Source: UBA6627 sp965248675 (GTDB lineage: Bacteria > Chloroflexota > Dehalococcoidia > UBA2979). From it: a stretch of DNA of 64,000 nucleotides. This document shows positions 57,875-64,000 of this stretch, piece after piece (the first letter of the stretch is position 1; each line of letters starts with the position of its first letter). The notes under the pieces are model-generated. The model saw only the letters and a list, made by a program, of their open reading frames with translations, made no database searches and was not told the DNA's origin. A program made the translations under genes and the position numbers. The DNA lies in NCBI GenBank assembly GCA_965248675.1, contig CBDFJZ010000007.1, positions 496,001-560,000 of the forward strand. The letters are read 5' to 3'.

Positions 57875-58879
57875 ATGTCGATGCAACAGATGACGAAGAA
57901 GGAGCGGATCCGCGCCATGCTGCGCGGACTGCCCGTCGATCGAGGTCCCGTCGCGATGTGGGGCCACGACCCGCCCCGCGAATGGTCCCCGGCCGATCTG
58001 GTCGCCTCAACGCTTGAGTCCTACCGCGAATTCGACTGGGACTTCATCAAGCTGAACCCGCGTGCCAGCTACTTCGCCGAGGCATGGGGGAGCGCCTACG
58101 AGCGGCCGACAGCGGAGCGAGGCGCGCGCGTCACGTCGCACGCGGTCCGCGCGGTCGATGACCTCGGGCGCCTGGAAGCGGTTGATGGCAGAGCCGGCGT
58201 GTTTGGGGAGCACCTGGAAGCGCTGAGCATGCTCGTCGCCGAGGTGGGCGATGAGGTCGACGTGATTCACACGATCTTCACGCCGCTGGGAGTGCTCGGG
58301 GCGCTCAGTGGCGATCCCGCCAGCTTGCTGGAGCACGCTACGCAGGACCCTGCGGCGGTGCACGTCGCGCTGTCCGAGATCACGGGGACGCTGTGCGAGT
58401 ACGTCGATGCCTCGCTGGAGGCGGGGGCCTCGGGGATCTTCCTCGCTCCCCTGCGGTGGGCCAGCCTCGACACGTGCAGCGAGAGCTTTTACCGCGAGCA
58501 CGGGCGACCCTACGATCTGCAGGCGCTGGCGAGGGTGCGCGAGGCCGAGTTCAACGTCCTGCACGTCTGTCAGAACCACAACATGCTGCGGATGCTGCTC
58601 GACTACCCCGTGCATGCCTTCAACTGGGCGGACGCGGGTATCGGCAACGCCTCTCTCACGGAGATTCGCGACGAGATCGAGCAGGCGGTGATTGGAGGCG
58701 TTGACCAGATTGCACTGCCCTCGATGTTCCCCGTAGAGGTGCGCGCTCGCGTCGAGGGCGTGCTCGCGGATGGAGCTGATCGACTCTGCATCGGGCCGGG
58801 GTGCTCCGTTCCGCCCGAGACGCCCGCCGCCAACCGTCGCGCAGCGATCGAGGCAGCCCGTGGCGTTGGCGCAAGGTGA
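57875..58879 (+). CDS. Uroporphyrinogen decarboxylase (UroD)-family protein, methyltransferase-like
   Basis: This TIM-barrel protein of about 334 residues is of the UroD/MtaA superfamily. It begins MTKKERIRAMLRGLPVDRGP shortly after the start and has FDWDFIKLNPRASYFAEAWG, IFTPLGVLGALSGDPASLLE, YVDASLEAGASGIFLAPLRW and VLHVCQNHN. Later blocks are LDYPVHAFNWADAGIGNASL and CIGPGCSVPPETP, where MtaA-like enzymes carry zinc ligands (His, Cys). Such paralogues usually act as cobalamin-dependent methyl or demethylating enzymes rather than in haem synthesis. ATG 57875 and 57881 are both plausible starts after AGAGGTGAG. It stands alone. Confidence 0.8.
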   Translation: MSMQQMTKKERIRAMLRGLPVDRGPVAMWGHDPPREWSPADLVASTLESYREFDWDFIKLNPRASYFAEAWGSAYERPTAERGARVTSHAVRAVDDLGRLEAVDGRAGVFGEHLEALSMLVAEVGDEVDVIHTIFTPLGVLGALSGDPASLLEHATQDPAAVHVALSEITGTLCEYVDASLEAGASGIFLAPLRWASLDTCSESFYREHGRPYDLQALARVREAEFNVLHVCQNHNMLRMLLDYPVHAFNWADAGIGNASLTEIRDEIEQAVIGGVDQIALPSMFPVEVRARVEGVLADGADRLCIGPGCSVPPETPAANRRAAIEAARGVGAR

Positions 58880-59103
58880 GGCTTCCGAGGCGGTGTGCGG
58901 CCACAGTGCACGCGGGTGGCTAAGCATGTTTGAGGCGTCTCGTATGGCCGCCCGGCATGCGTTGAGCGCTGTTGCAGCGAGTTCGCTTCGAGAAGGCAAC
59001 ATCGGCAGGAAGCGGCAGTGTGGCGGGGAAGCGCGGGCGCTGGGTGGCGATCGTCGCGCTAGAGACGTGCGGGCGGGCGACCGCGGTGCGCTAGCTCCGA
59101 GTG
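58880..59103. other. Intergenic stretch between convergent genes
   Basis: About 220 bp between the UroD-like stop and the MFS fragment stop. No gene or clear terminator is recognised. Confidence 0.35.
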
Positions 59104-59604
59104 CTATGCGGACTCGGTCGACGGATCAGTCTGGAGCTGTCCTCGCGGGCCGGTCTCCGGCAGTAGGTGGCCCGCGATGACCAGGCTGACCGGCAGCAGC
59201 GCGCAGATCGTGAGACCGGCCTCAAAGCCGCCGGTCTGGTCGCGCAGCAAGCCCACGAGCAGGGGCGCGAAGAACCCGCTGACGCTGCCGACGGTCAGCA
59301 TCGTCGCGACCGCGACGGTCGCGCGCTCGGGCGTCATGCCTGGCAGCTCCATCGGCATCGTGAGCGCCGAAGGGAAGTACAGCCAGGTCGAGATGCCGAA
59401 CAGCGCGAGGCTCGGGAACAGCACGAGCGGCGCGTCCGAGATGAAGCTGCCGATCGCCACGAACGGCATCACCGCGCCTGACAGCATGATCACCGGTCGC
59501 CGCCGCCCCATCGTCATCGGTATTGCCGAGCCGAGCAGCGAGCCGACTATCCCGAAGAACGAGGGGATCGCCGTGACCGCGCCGGCTTTCGCGAGCGAGA
59601 ACCC
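59104..59604 (-). pseudogene. MFS transporter C-terminal fragment, truncated by an integrated element
   Basis: The minus strand encodes GFSLAKAGAVTAIPSFFGIV, MTMGRRRPVIMLSGAVMPFV, then three more hydrophobic segments and a tail ending QTDPSTESA. These are the last six transmembrane segments of an MFS carrier. Its N-terminal half is missing: at about 59604 the sequence changes to an integrase fragment. The break is probably the boundary of an integrated element or a deletion end. Confidence 0.75.
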
Positions 59605-59741
59605 ACGCTGCGCTGGAACCGGGCCAGCGTCTCGCTGTAGGCGCGCTGGGTGCGTGGCGAGAGGCCCTCGATCCGGCAGCGGGCGAGATAGAGGGCGATC
59701 AGCTCCGAGAGGGTGGTGGGGGCGGGCATGGGGACATGCAC
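59605..59741 (-). pseudogene. Tyrosine recombinase N-terminal fragment (second element)
   Basis: ATG 59741 encodes MHVPMPAPTTLSELIALYLA and RCRIEGLSPRTQRAYSETLA, the core-binding domain start of a tyrosine recombinase. It is similar to integrase A (LIGLYLLRCEAEGKSPETQR). It stops being recognisable after about 45 codons at the MFS junction. With the terminase-like start at 59921 on the other strand, it reproduces the layout at 48.4-49.9 kb. Confidence 0.68.
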
Positions 59742-59886
59742 GCTCGTGGGCGGGCGGGCGTCAAGTCGCGGGGGAGACTTGCCACTCGGCGGGGCGCGAG
59801 CTCAGACCACGGACCAGCGGAAGGGGGCCAGCAGGCACGCGACCATCGGGGACGCCCAGCAGCACCTGATCGGGCTGCTGCATAGG

Positions 59887-59902
59887 TTGACAGAGGTTGA
59901 CA
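59887..59902 (+). promoter_or_regulatory. Second copy of the TTGACA direct repeat
   Basis: TTGACA at 59887-59892 and 59897-59902, again at 10-bp period and followed by CCTAAAAAAG. It lies just upstream of the truncated terminase-like start, as at 49810-49825. Confidence 0.45.
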
Positions 59903-59920
59903 CCTAAAAAAGGGGGCGAA

Positions 59921-59969
59921 ATGACGGCTGCGGCCGCCTGGCGGGGCGTGTTCATCGAACGGCTCAAGG
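59921..59969 (+). pseudogene. Terminase-like gene stub cut by insertion sequence copy 2
   Basis: ATG 59921 encodes MTAAAAWRGVFIERLKA, nearly identical to residues 4-20 of the terminase-like protein at 49847 (VWRGEFIERLKATG). The insertion-sequence end then supplies WDGKT and a stop. The rest of the gene, and presumably of the element, was lost or lies elsewhere. Confidence 0.65.
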
Positions 59970-61090
59970 CGTGGGACGGCAAAACCTGATAGGTGCAGCT
60001 CTGTCCTGAGATAGCAGAGTATCGGCGAGCCACGAGAGGCTCGTCTGTGCTCTACCTCCGTCTGCTTGTCGCAGCACTCTTCGCATCGGTCCGCGCCCGC
60101 CGCGATCTCGTCCTCGAGCACTGAGCGCTGCGGCATCAGCTCGCCGTCTACACCCGGGGCCGTCGTCGACCGCGGCTCCGTCGCCACGACCGCCGATGCT
60201 GGTCACTACTGGCACGCGGTTGGTCCGGCTGGCGAGGCACGCTCGTGATGGTCGAGCCGGACACGGGTGTGCGGTGGCAGCGTTCTGCCTGGCGCGCCTA
60301 CTGGCGCTGGAAGAGTCGTCGCGGGACCTGGGCGTCCCCACATTCCCGCCGCGTGGCAGCGGCTGATCCTGCGCAGCGCCACTGAGCATCCACGGTGGGG
60401 CGCCGTCCGCATCGTTGGTGAGCTGCGTGTGCTTGGCTTCGACGTCAGCGCCCGCACCGTGAGTCGCTACCGCCGGCAAGCGCTGCGGCGACCGCCGAGC
60501 CAGTCGTGGCGCACGTTTCTCCGCAACCACGCGTCCAGCATCTGGGCCGCCGATCTGTTCACGGTCCAGACGCTCGCCTTCCGCACGCTCTACGTGCTCA
60601 TCGTGATCGACCACGACCGGCGCCGCATCCGGCACTGGAACGTCACGGAGCATCCGAACGCGCCCTGGATCTGGAGGCAGATGATCGAGGCGACGGTCTG
60701 GGGTCAGCAGCCAGGGTTCCTCATCCGAGACCGCGACCGTAGCGATGGCGGAGACTTCATCGCACGCGCTCGACGGATCGGGATCGAGACGATTCTCACT
60801 CCGGTGCGCGCGCCGAATGCCAACGCCATCGCCGAGCGCGTCATCGGCACGCTCAGGCGCGAGTGTCTCGACCATGTCATCGCGGTCAACGAACGGCAGC
60901 GGAGGCGGGTGCTTGGTCAGTACGTCCAGCACTACAACGCGATGCGGCCGCATCGGTCATTGGCGCTCGACGCTCCGGAGCGACGCAAGCCGGTGCAGCG
61001 GATGCCGAGCCAGCGAGTCGACAGCAAGCCGCTGCTAGGAGGTTTGCATCATCAGTATCGGTGGGCCGCATGAGGTTTTGCCGCCCCACG
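59970..61090. mobile_element. Insertion sequence copy 2
   Basis: A second copy of the element at 51962-53081, in the same orientation. It has the same 18-bp ends (59970-59987 and 61073-61090), one mismatch in the right end, and high overall identity. Copy-specific differences include a base gain near 60325 that shifts the transposase frame. It truncates a terminase-like gene on its left. Confidence 0.88.
60047..61073 (+). pseudogene. Transposase of insertion sequence copy 2, disrupted
   Basis: The upstream part from GTG 60047 encodes the N-domain and carries TGA at 60122, the same codon position as in copy 1. A one-base gain near 60325, in the region of the WKSRRGPER stretch of copy 1, changes the frame. 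From 60267 the main frame continues with GRPHIPAAWQRLILRSATEH, the catalytic Asp in SIWAADLFTVQT, the second in FLIRDRDRSDGGDF and the Glu in NAIAERVIGTLRREC, ending GGLHHQYRWAA. It is probably inactive unless supplied in trans by copy 1. Confidence 0.75.
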
Positions 61091-61201
61091 AGACTCCACG
61101 GTTGTATTAGGATGTCCCCGCTCGGCTAGGAGCGCGGGGCGGGGGAGCCTCCCAACGTTCGATCGCAGACCGTCGCCAAGCAGTGAATGTGAAGGAGCCA
61201 G

Positions 61202-61894
61202 ATGACACAGCAGACGAGCGTGAAGGAGCTGCTGACGCTCCGCGTCCCGCCGATCGGGATCGGCTTCTTCTCCGAGCCGCCCGCCGGCGTGGAGCACTAC
61301 GGCGACGGGCAGGCGCCGGCGGGATGCTCGTTCTGGCAGCGAGCGCAAGAGGGGCACGTCTTCTACGCCACCGCCGAGGACCAGGGCTGCGCCGTGGGGC
61401 TGTACACGCACAACCTCACCCCGCCGGAGGCGGCTGTGGGCGATCTCGAGGACACGATCGGGCTGATGGTCGAGAATCGCTACATCGAGATGGACGACGT
61501 CGCAGGCATCCCCACGCTCGACCGCACGCCGCAGGTCGTCGCCTACGGGCCAGCCGACTCGGGAGCGTTCACGCCGGACATCGTGATCGTCGCGGCCGAG
61601 CCGGCCCGAGCGATGCTCCTGTTCGAGGCGGCGATCCGCGTGGGCGCGGGCGACCCGGAGGCGACGATTGTCCCGCGCCCGAGCTGCGCGGTGGTGCCCC
61701 AGGCCGTGAACAGCGATCGCGCGTCGCTCTCCTTCGGCTGCATCGGCAACCGCACCTACACCGGACTGCCGGACAGCGAGATGTATGTCGCGATCCCGGG
61801 TGACCGATGGGAAGCGGTGGCCTCCGCCGTCGAGGAGATCGTCAACGCCAACGCCTCGATGGAGGCGCACTACCGCGGGTCACTGGTCACGTAA
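61202..61894 (+). CDS. DUF169 family protein
   Basis: This 230-residue protein of the DUF169 family has a conserved Cys/Gly-rich core. Segments typical of the family are RVPPIGIGFFSEPPAG, CSFWQRAQEGHVFYATAEDQ, GCAVGLYTHNLTPPE and SLSFGCIGNRTYTGLPDSEM. The last carries a conserved cysteine near the C-terminus; cysteines at CSFW, GCAV and GCIG suggest metal or cofactor binding. The ATG at 61202 follows GGAG. DUF169 members occur in anaerobes and Chloroflexota, and their function is not established. It stands between two mobile elements and has no obvious operon partner. Confidence 0.8.
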   Translation: MTQQTSVKELLTLRVPPIGIGFFSEPPAGVEHYGDGQAPAGCSFWQRAQEGHVFYATAEDQGCAVGLYTHNLTPPEAAVGDLEDTIGLMVENRYIEMDDVAGIPTLDRTPQVVAYGPADSGAFTPDIVIVAAEPARAMLLFEAAIRVGAGDPEATIVPRPSCAVVPQAVNSDRASLSFGCIGNRTYTGLPDSEMYVAIPGDRWEAVASAVEEIVNANASMEAHYRGSLVT

Positions 61895-61985
61895 GGAGTC
61901 GAAGCGCAGCCGCGGCCGGACCGGCAAGGCGAGCGGCGAGGCGAAAGCCGGCGCCGAAGGCGTTCCGCGCACTCACAGCCAGGAC

Positions 61986-62306
61986 CTACGTAAGCCCCAC
62001 CGTCCGGGGGTGCGTCGGTGAGTCAGGCAGCGAGGCGAGTAGTGGCGGGACGAACGCGGACGCCTCGTCCACCGCATTGTGGATCGCGCTCATCCAGTGA
62101 TCGGCGAGCAGCTGCAGGTCTTCCTGCGAGAAGCGATGCTCCACCATCGTGTACGTCCCGCGGCGATACAGCACAACGTCCGTGGGGTAATCGACGGTAG
62201 CTGCGCTGGTCCGCGTCGCGTCGAACGAGAGCAGCCCGTCGCGTAGGGCGTTGTCGAGTGAGGAGCCGTAACGCCGTGAGTATCGTGGGTGATACCTTGC
62301 CCGCAC
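61986..62306 (-). CDS. Hypothetical protein
   Basis: A 106-residue frame from ATG 62306. The middle part, DGLLSFDATRTSAATVDYPT, DVVLYRRGTYTMVEHRFSQE and DLQLLADHWMSAIHNAVDEA, has the look of a real folded protein. The N-terminus is Arg/Tyr-rich and overlaps the left side of an IS3 remnant. No family is recognised. It may be a truncated gene. Confidence 0.45.
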   Translation of the reverse strand: MRARYHPRYSRRYGSSLDNALRDGLLSFDATRTSAATVDYPTDVVLYRRGTYTMVEHRFSQEDLQLLADHWMSAIHNAVDEASAFVPPLLASLPDSPTHPRTVGLT

Positions 62307-62369
62307 GATGAGCGGGCCGTATCACTCGCGCCGCCACGAACTGGACAACGTGCAGCACATGGACGGCGC

Positions 62370-62477
62370 CTGCAGGCGAAGGTCGGCGCGATCACGATGG
62401 ACAACGAGCTGCTGCTCGCGCGCGCGCATCAGTTGGAGGCAGGACTCCCTGTGGCACCTCGGAGGTCGAGGCGATGA
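62370..62477 (+). pseudogene. IS3 orfA C-terminal fragment
   Basis: Encodes LQAKVGAITMDNELLLARAH and QLEAGLPVAPRRSRR before a stop that overlaps the orfB start (ATGA). This is the typical C-terminal leucine-zipper end of IS3 orfA. The N-terminal helix-turn-helix is absent. Confidence 0.65.
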
Positions 62478-63373
62478 GCCGGGCCCGCTCGCCCTCCAGC
62501 GGACGCCGCTACGGCACGGCCCGCGTCTGCCAGCGCTGGGAGGTCCCGCGTTCGACGGTCTACGCGCGGCGGGCGCGAGCCAGCCGGCCCGCGCAGCCTG
62601 CGGCGAAGCGCGGTCCGAAAGGCGCAGGGACGGACGCCGCCCTCACCGAGCAGATCCGTGCCGTGCTCGCCCGCTCGCCGTTCATCGGCGAGGGCGACCG
62701 CAAGGCCTGGGCGCGGCTGCGCCTGGCCGGCGTGCGCACCGCGAAGGGCCGGGTGCTACGGCTGATGCGGGCGGCGGGGCTGCTCGCCCCGACCCGCGTC
62801 GGGCGCCGCGGTGGACCTCGGAACCACGACGGCACGATCACCACCGACCGCCCAGACGAGCTGTGGGGAACCGACGCCACCGCCTGCCTCACCACCCGCG
62901 AGGGCAACGCCACGGTCTTCATCGCCGTCGACCACTGCACGCAGCAGTGCGTCGGCATCCACGCGGCTCGCCCCGGCACGCGCTTCGAGGCGCTCGAGCC
63001 GCTCCGCCAGGGGCTGCGGGCGCACCACGGCGGCTACGGGCCGGGCGTCGCCGCCGGGCTCAGCCTGCGCCACGACCACGGCAGCCAGTACCGCAGCGAC
63101 CACTTCCAGGGCGAGCTGCGCTTCCTCGGCATCCGCTCGAGCCCGTCATTCGTGGCCGCACCCGAGGGCAACGGCTGCGCCGAGCGCTTCATCCGCACGC
63201 TCAAGGAGCAGTTGCTCTGGGTGGAGCCGTTCGAGACGGTCCAGCAGCTGCGCCTCGCGCTGCTCGCGTTCAAGGACCGCTACAACCATAAGTGGCTGGT
63301 CGAGCGCCACGGCCACCGCACCCCGGCCGCCGTCCGCCAGGCGCTCTCGCCCAGCACCGGAGCGGCTGCATGA
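62474..63373 (+). CDS. IS3-family transposase (orfB)
   Basis: This 299-residue DDE transposase has an N-terminal HTH-like region (RYGTARVCQRWEVPRSTVYA), an HTH_21-type segment (IGEGDRKAWARLRLAGVRTA) and the catalytic core. The first Asp is in ELWGTDATACLTT, the second in SLRHDHGSQYRSDHF and the Glu in GNGCAERFIRTLKEQLL. The ATG overlaps the orfA stop, as usual for IS3 elements that make a fused transposase by -1 frameshifting. orfB is complete, but orfA is truncated, so the element cannot transpose by itself. Confidence 0.88.
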   Translation: MSRARSPSSGRRYGTARVCQRWEVPRSTVYARRARASRPAQPAAKRGPKGAGTDAALTEQIRAVLARSPFIGEGDRKAWARLRLAGVRTAKGRVLRLMRAAGLLAPTRVGRRGGPRNHDGTITTDRPDELWGTDATACLTTREGNATVFIAVDHCTQQCVGIHAARPGTRFEALEPLRQGLRAHHGGYGPGVAAGLSLRHDHGSQYRSDHFQGELRFLGIRSSPSFVAAPEGNGCAERFIRTLKEQLLWVEPFETVQQLRLALLAFKDRYNHKWLVERHGHRTPAAVRQALSPSTGAAA

Positions 63374-63484
63374 TTACCGCGAGCGAAGTGTCCAAGAAAC
63401 CAGGAGCGGTACAACGCCCCCCTAGCCTGACGTACAGCATCTAGCGGTAGCTACCCGCGGTTACTACGCCTCTACTCGTCAACT

Positions 63485-64000
63485 TCAAGAGACTGCATCC
63501 ATTCTCCGTCGGCTGAGTCGTCGACTGTGGACCATTAGGCCCACGCCTCCAGACGCCAGGGCTGCGCCGATTCCCACGACCAGGGCTGTTGCCCAGACCG
63601 GTGGGCTGTAACCGCCGGTACTTGGAAGTGGCGTGTCTTGTGGTTCTTCGGGCGCTGGTCCGCCGGTCCCGGCTTGAGGAGCATTCCCCTCCCCGAGAGC
63701 GTCGATGTCGGCTTGCGCTTGCCGTGGGGCGGCAGTACCTCATCCGACGAGTGCTGACGCGCTCCTCTAGCGTTGCGGGGTCGCCAGCCGCGATGACCGA
63801 CGGCTTATGAGTCCGTTGATCATCCAGACGGTAGGCATAGAGGATCCAGGCTACGGCCCGAACGGTGCTGCCCTGTGGGACTCCCAAGGAACGCGCCGTG
63901 TTTTGCAACTGGGGCAGCTGCGGGGCAGAGCGAGATACCTGGCTCCTGGCAGGAGCGACGCGCTGGTGCGACATTGTGTCGCTGTGAGGCGAGGGAGGGC
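63485..64000 (-). CDS. LPXTG-like surface protein, C-terminal part (5-prime partial, one frameshift)
   Basis: The minus strand carries a C-terminal sorting-signal-like module ending at 63485: LPSTGG, then the hydrophobic segment VWATALVVGIGAALASGGVG, then the basic tail HSRRLSRRRMDAVS. It is preceded by a Pro/Glu/Gln-rich linker (GGPAPEEPQDTP). Upstream, in another frame, comes QLQNTARSLGVPQGSTVRAV and AWILYAYRLDDQ, so one frame change is needed near 63745. The frame is open to the window edge, so the N-terminus lies outside. This is the pattern used by sortase for covalent attachment, but no sortase gene is in the window. Confidence 0.55.

Larger units (their letters stand above)
62370..63413. 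mobile_element. IS3-family element, left end missing
   Basis: Contains the C-terminal part of orfA, a complete orfB with an ATGA overlap, and a probable right inverted repeat ending GGTACA at 63413 (TGTCCAAGAAACCAGGAGCG precedes it). No matching left end could be found upstream, so the left part is deleted. Confidence 0.7.

Noticed and set aside
1..64000. CRISPR arrays, rRNA genes or a replication origin
   Set aside because: I looked for regularly spaced repeats of 25-40 bp, conserved rRNA blocks and DnaA-box clusters and saw none. The only tandem repeats are the 18-bp triplet, the CCGG tract and the TTGACA pairs.
47405..64000. Second, intact tRNA-Gly marking the right end of the integrated element
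   Set aside because: No second copy of the tRNA-Gly 3-prime sequence was found to the right, so the right boundary cannot be placed in this window.

Overview
Organism. The window is GC-rich (roughly two thirds G+C) bacterial DNA. Its gene content is dominated by class III (CaiB/BaiF) CoA-transferases, LLM-type flavin monooxygenases, an enolase-superfamily enzyme, a UroD-like methyltransferase, MmgE/PrpD, HpcH aldolase and two MFS carriers. A secreted fibronectin-III/spondin/cadherin protein near 54 kb and an LPXTG-like surface-anchor tail at the right edge are also present. This combination most resembles marine or sponge-associated Chloroflexota (Dehalococcoidia, SAR202-like). That placement is an inference from family content; no rRNA or other marker gene lies in the window.

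Layout. 0-1.1 kb: a complete IS481-type insertion sequence. 1.2-11.5 kb: organic-acid and acyl-CoA catabolism (oxalate-CoA-ligase-like enzyme, ketopantoate-reductase family, tartrate dehydrogenase, L-arabonate-type dehydratase, crotonase, fused indolepyruvate:ferredoxin oxidoreductase). 11.7-13.4 kb: two gene fragments (acyl-CoA dehydrogenase, P450), then a translationally coupled CinA-like/nucleotidyltransferase pair. 13.6-17.3 kb: NHL propeller, DUF1501 and DUF1800. 17.7-47.0 kb: a long catabolic region with six CoA-transferase genes (two of them double-length fusions), two crotonase/MaoC-type genes, a class I CoA-transferase-like pair, an enolase-superfamily enzyme, LLM oxidoreductases (two of them broken) and two MFS carriers.

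From 47.4 kb the character changes. A truncated tRNA-Gly marks an attachment site, followed by two degraded tyrosine recombinases, a small-terminase-like gene carrying a 4-bp tandem repeat, a tRNA-Leu with an odd anticodon loop, a frameshifted D12-type adenine methyltransferase and a ParB-like gene cut by an insertion sequence. Remnants of a second, related element (integrase N-terminus plus terminase start) occur at 59.6-60.0 kb and are cut by a second copy of the same insertion sequence. Between and after them are a truncated spondin/cadherin protein, IS3 remnants, a decayed E1 dehydrogenase pair, a UroD-like gene, a DUF169 gene, another IS3 copy and a 5-prime-partial LPXTG-like protein.

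How it works together. The left 47 kb reads as a catabolic hub: organic acids and aromatic or aliphatic acids are taken up by MFS carriers, activated or exchanged onto CoA by several CoA-transferases and an acyl-CoA ligase, then processed by crotonase, MaoC and hydrolase steps. The most striking pattern is a three-fold recurrence of a CoA-transferase unit lacking the catalytic aspartate placed directly before a unit that has it, fused twice and unfused once. The right 17 kb is a graveyard of mobile elements with many frameshifts, while most genes in the left part are intact.
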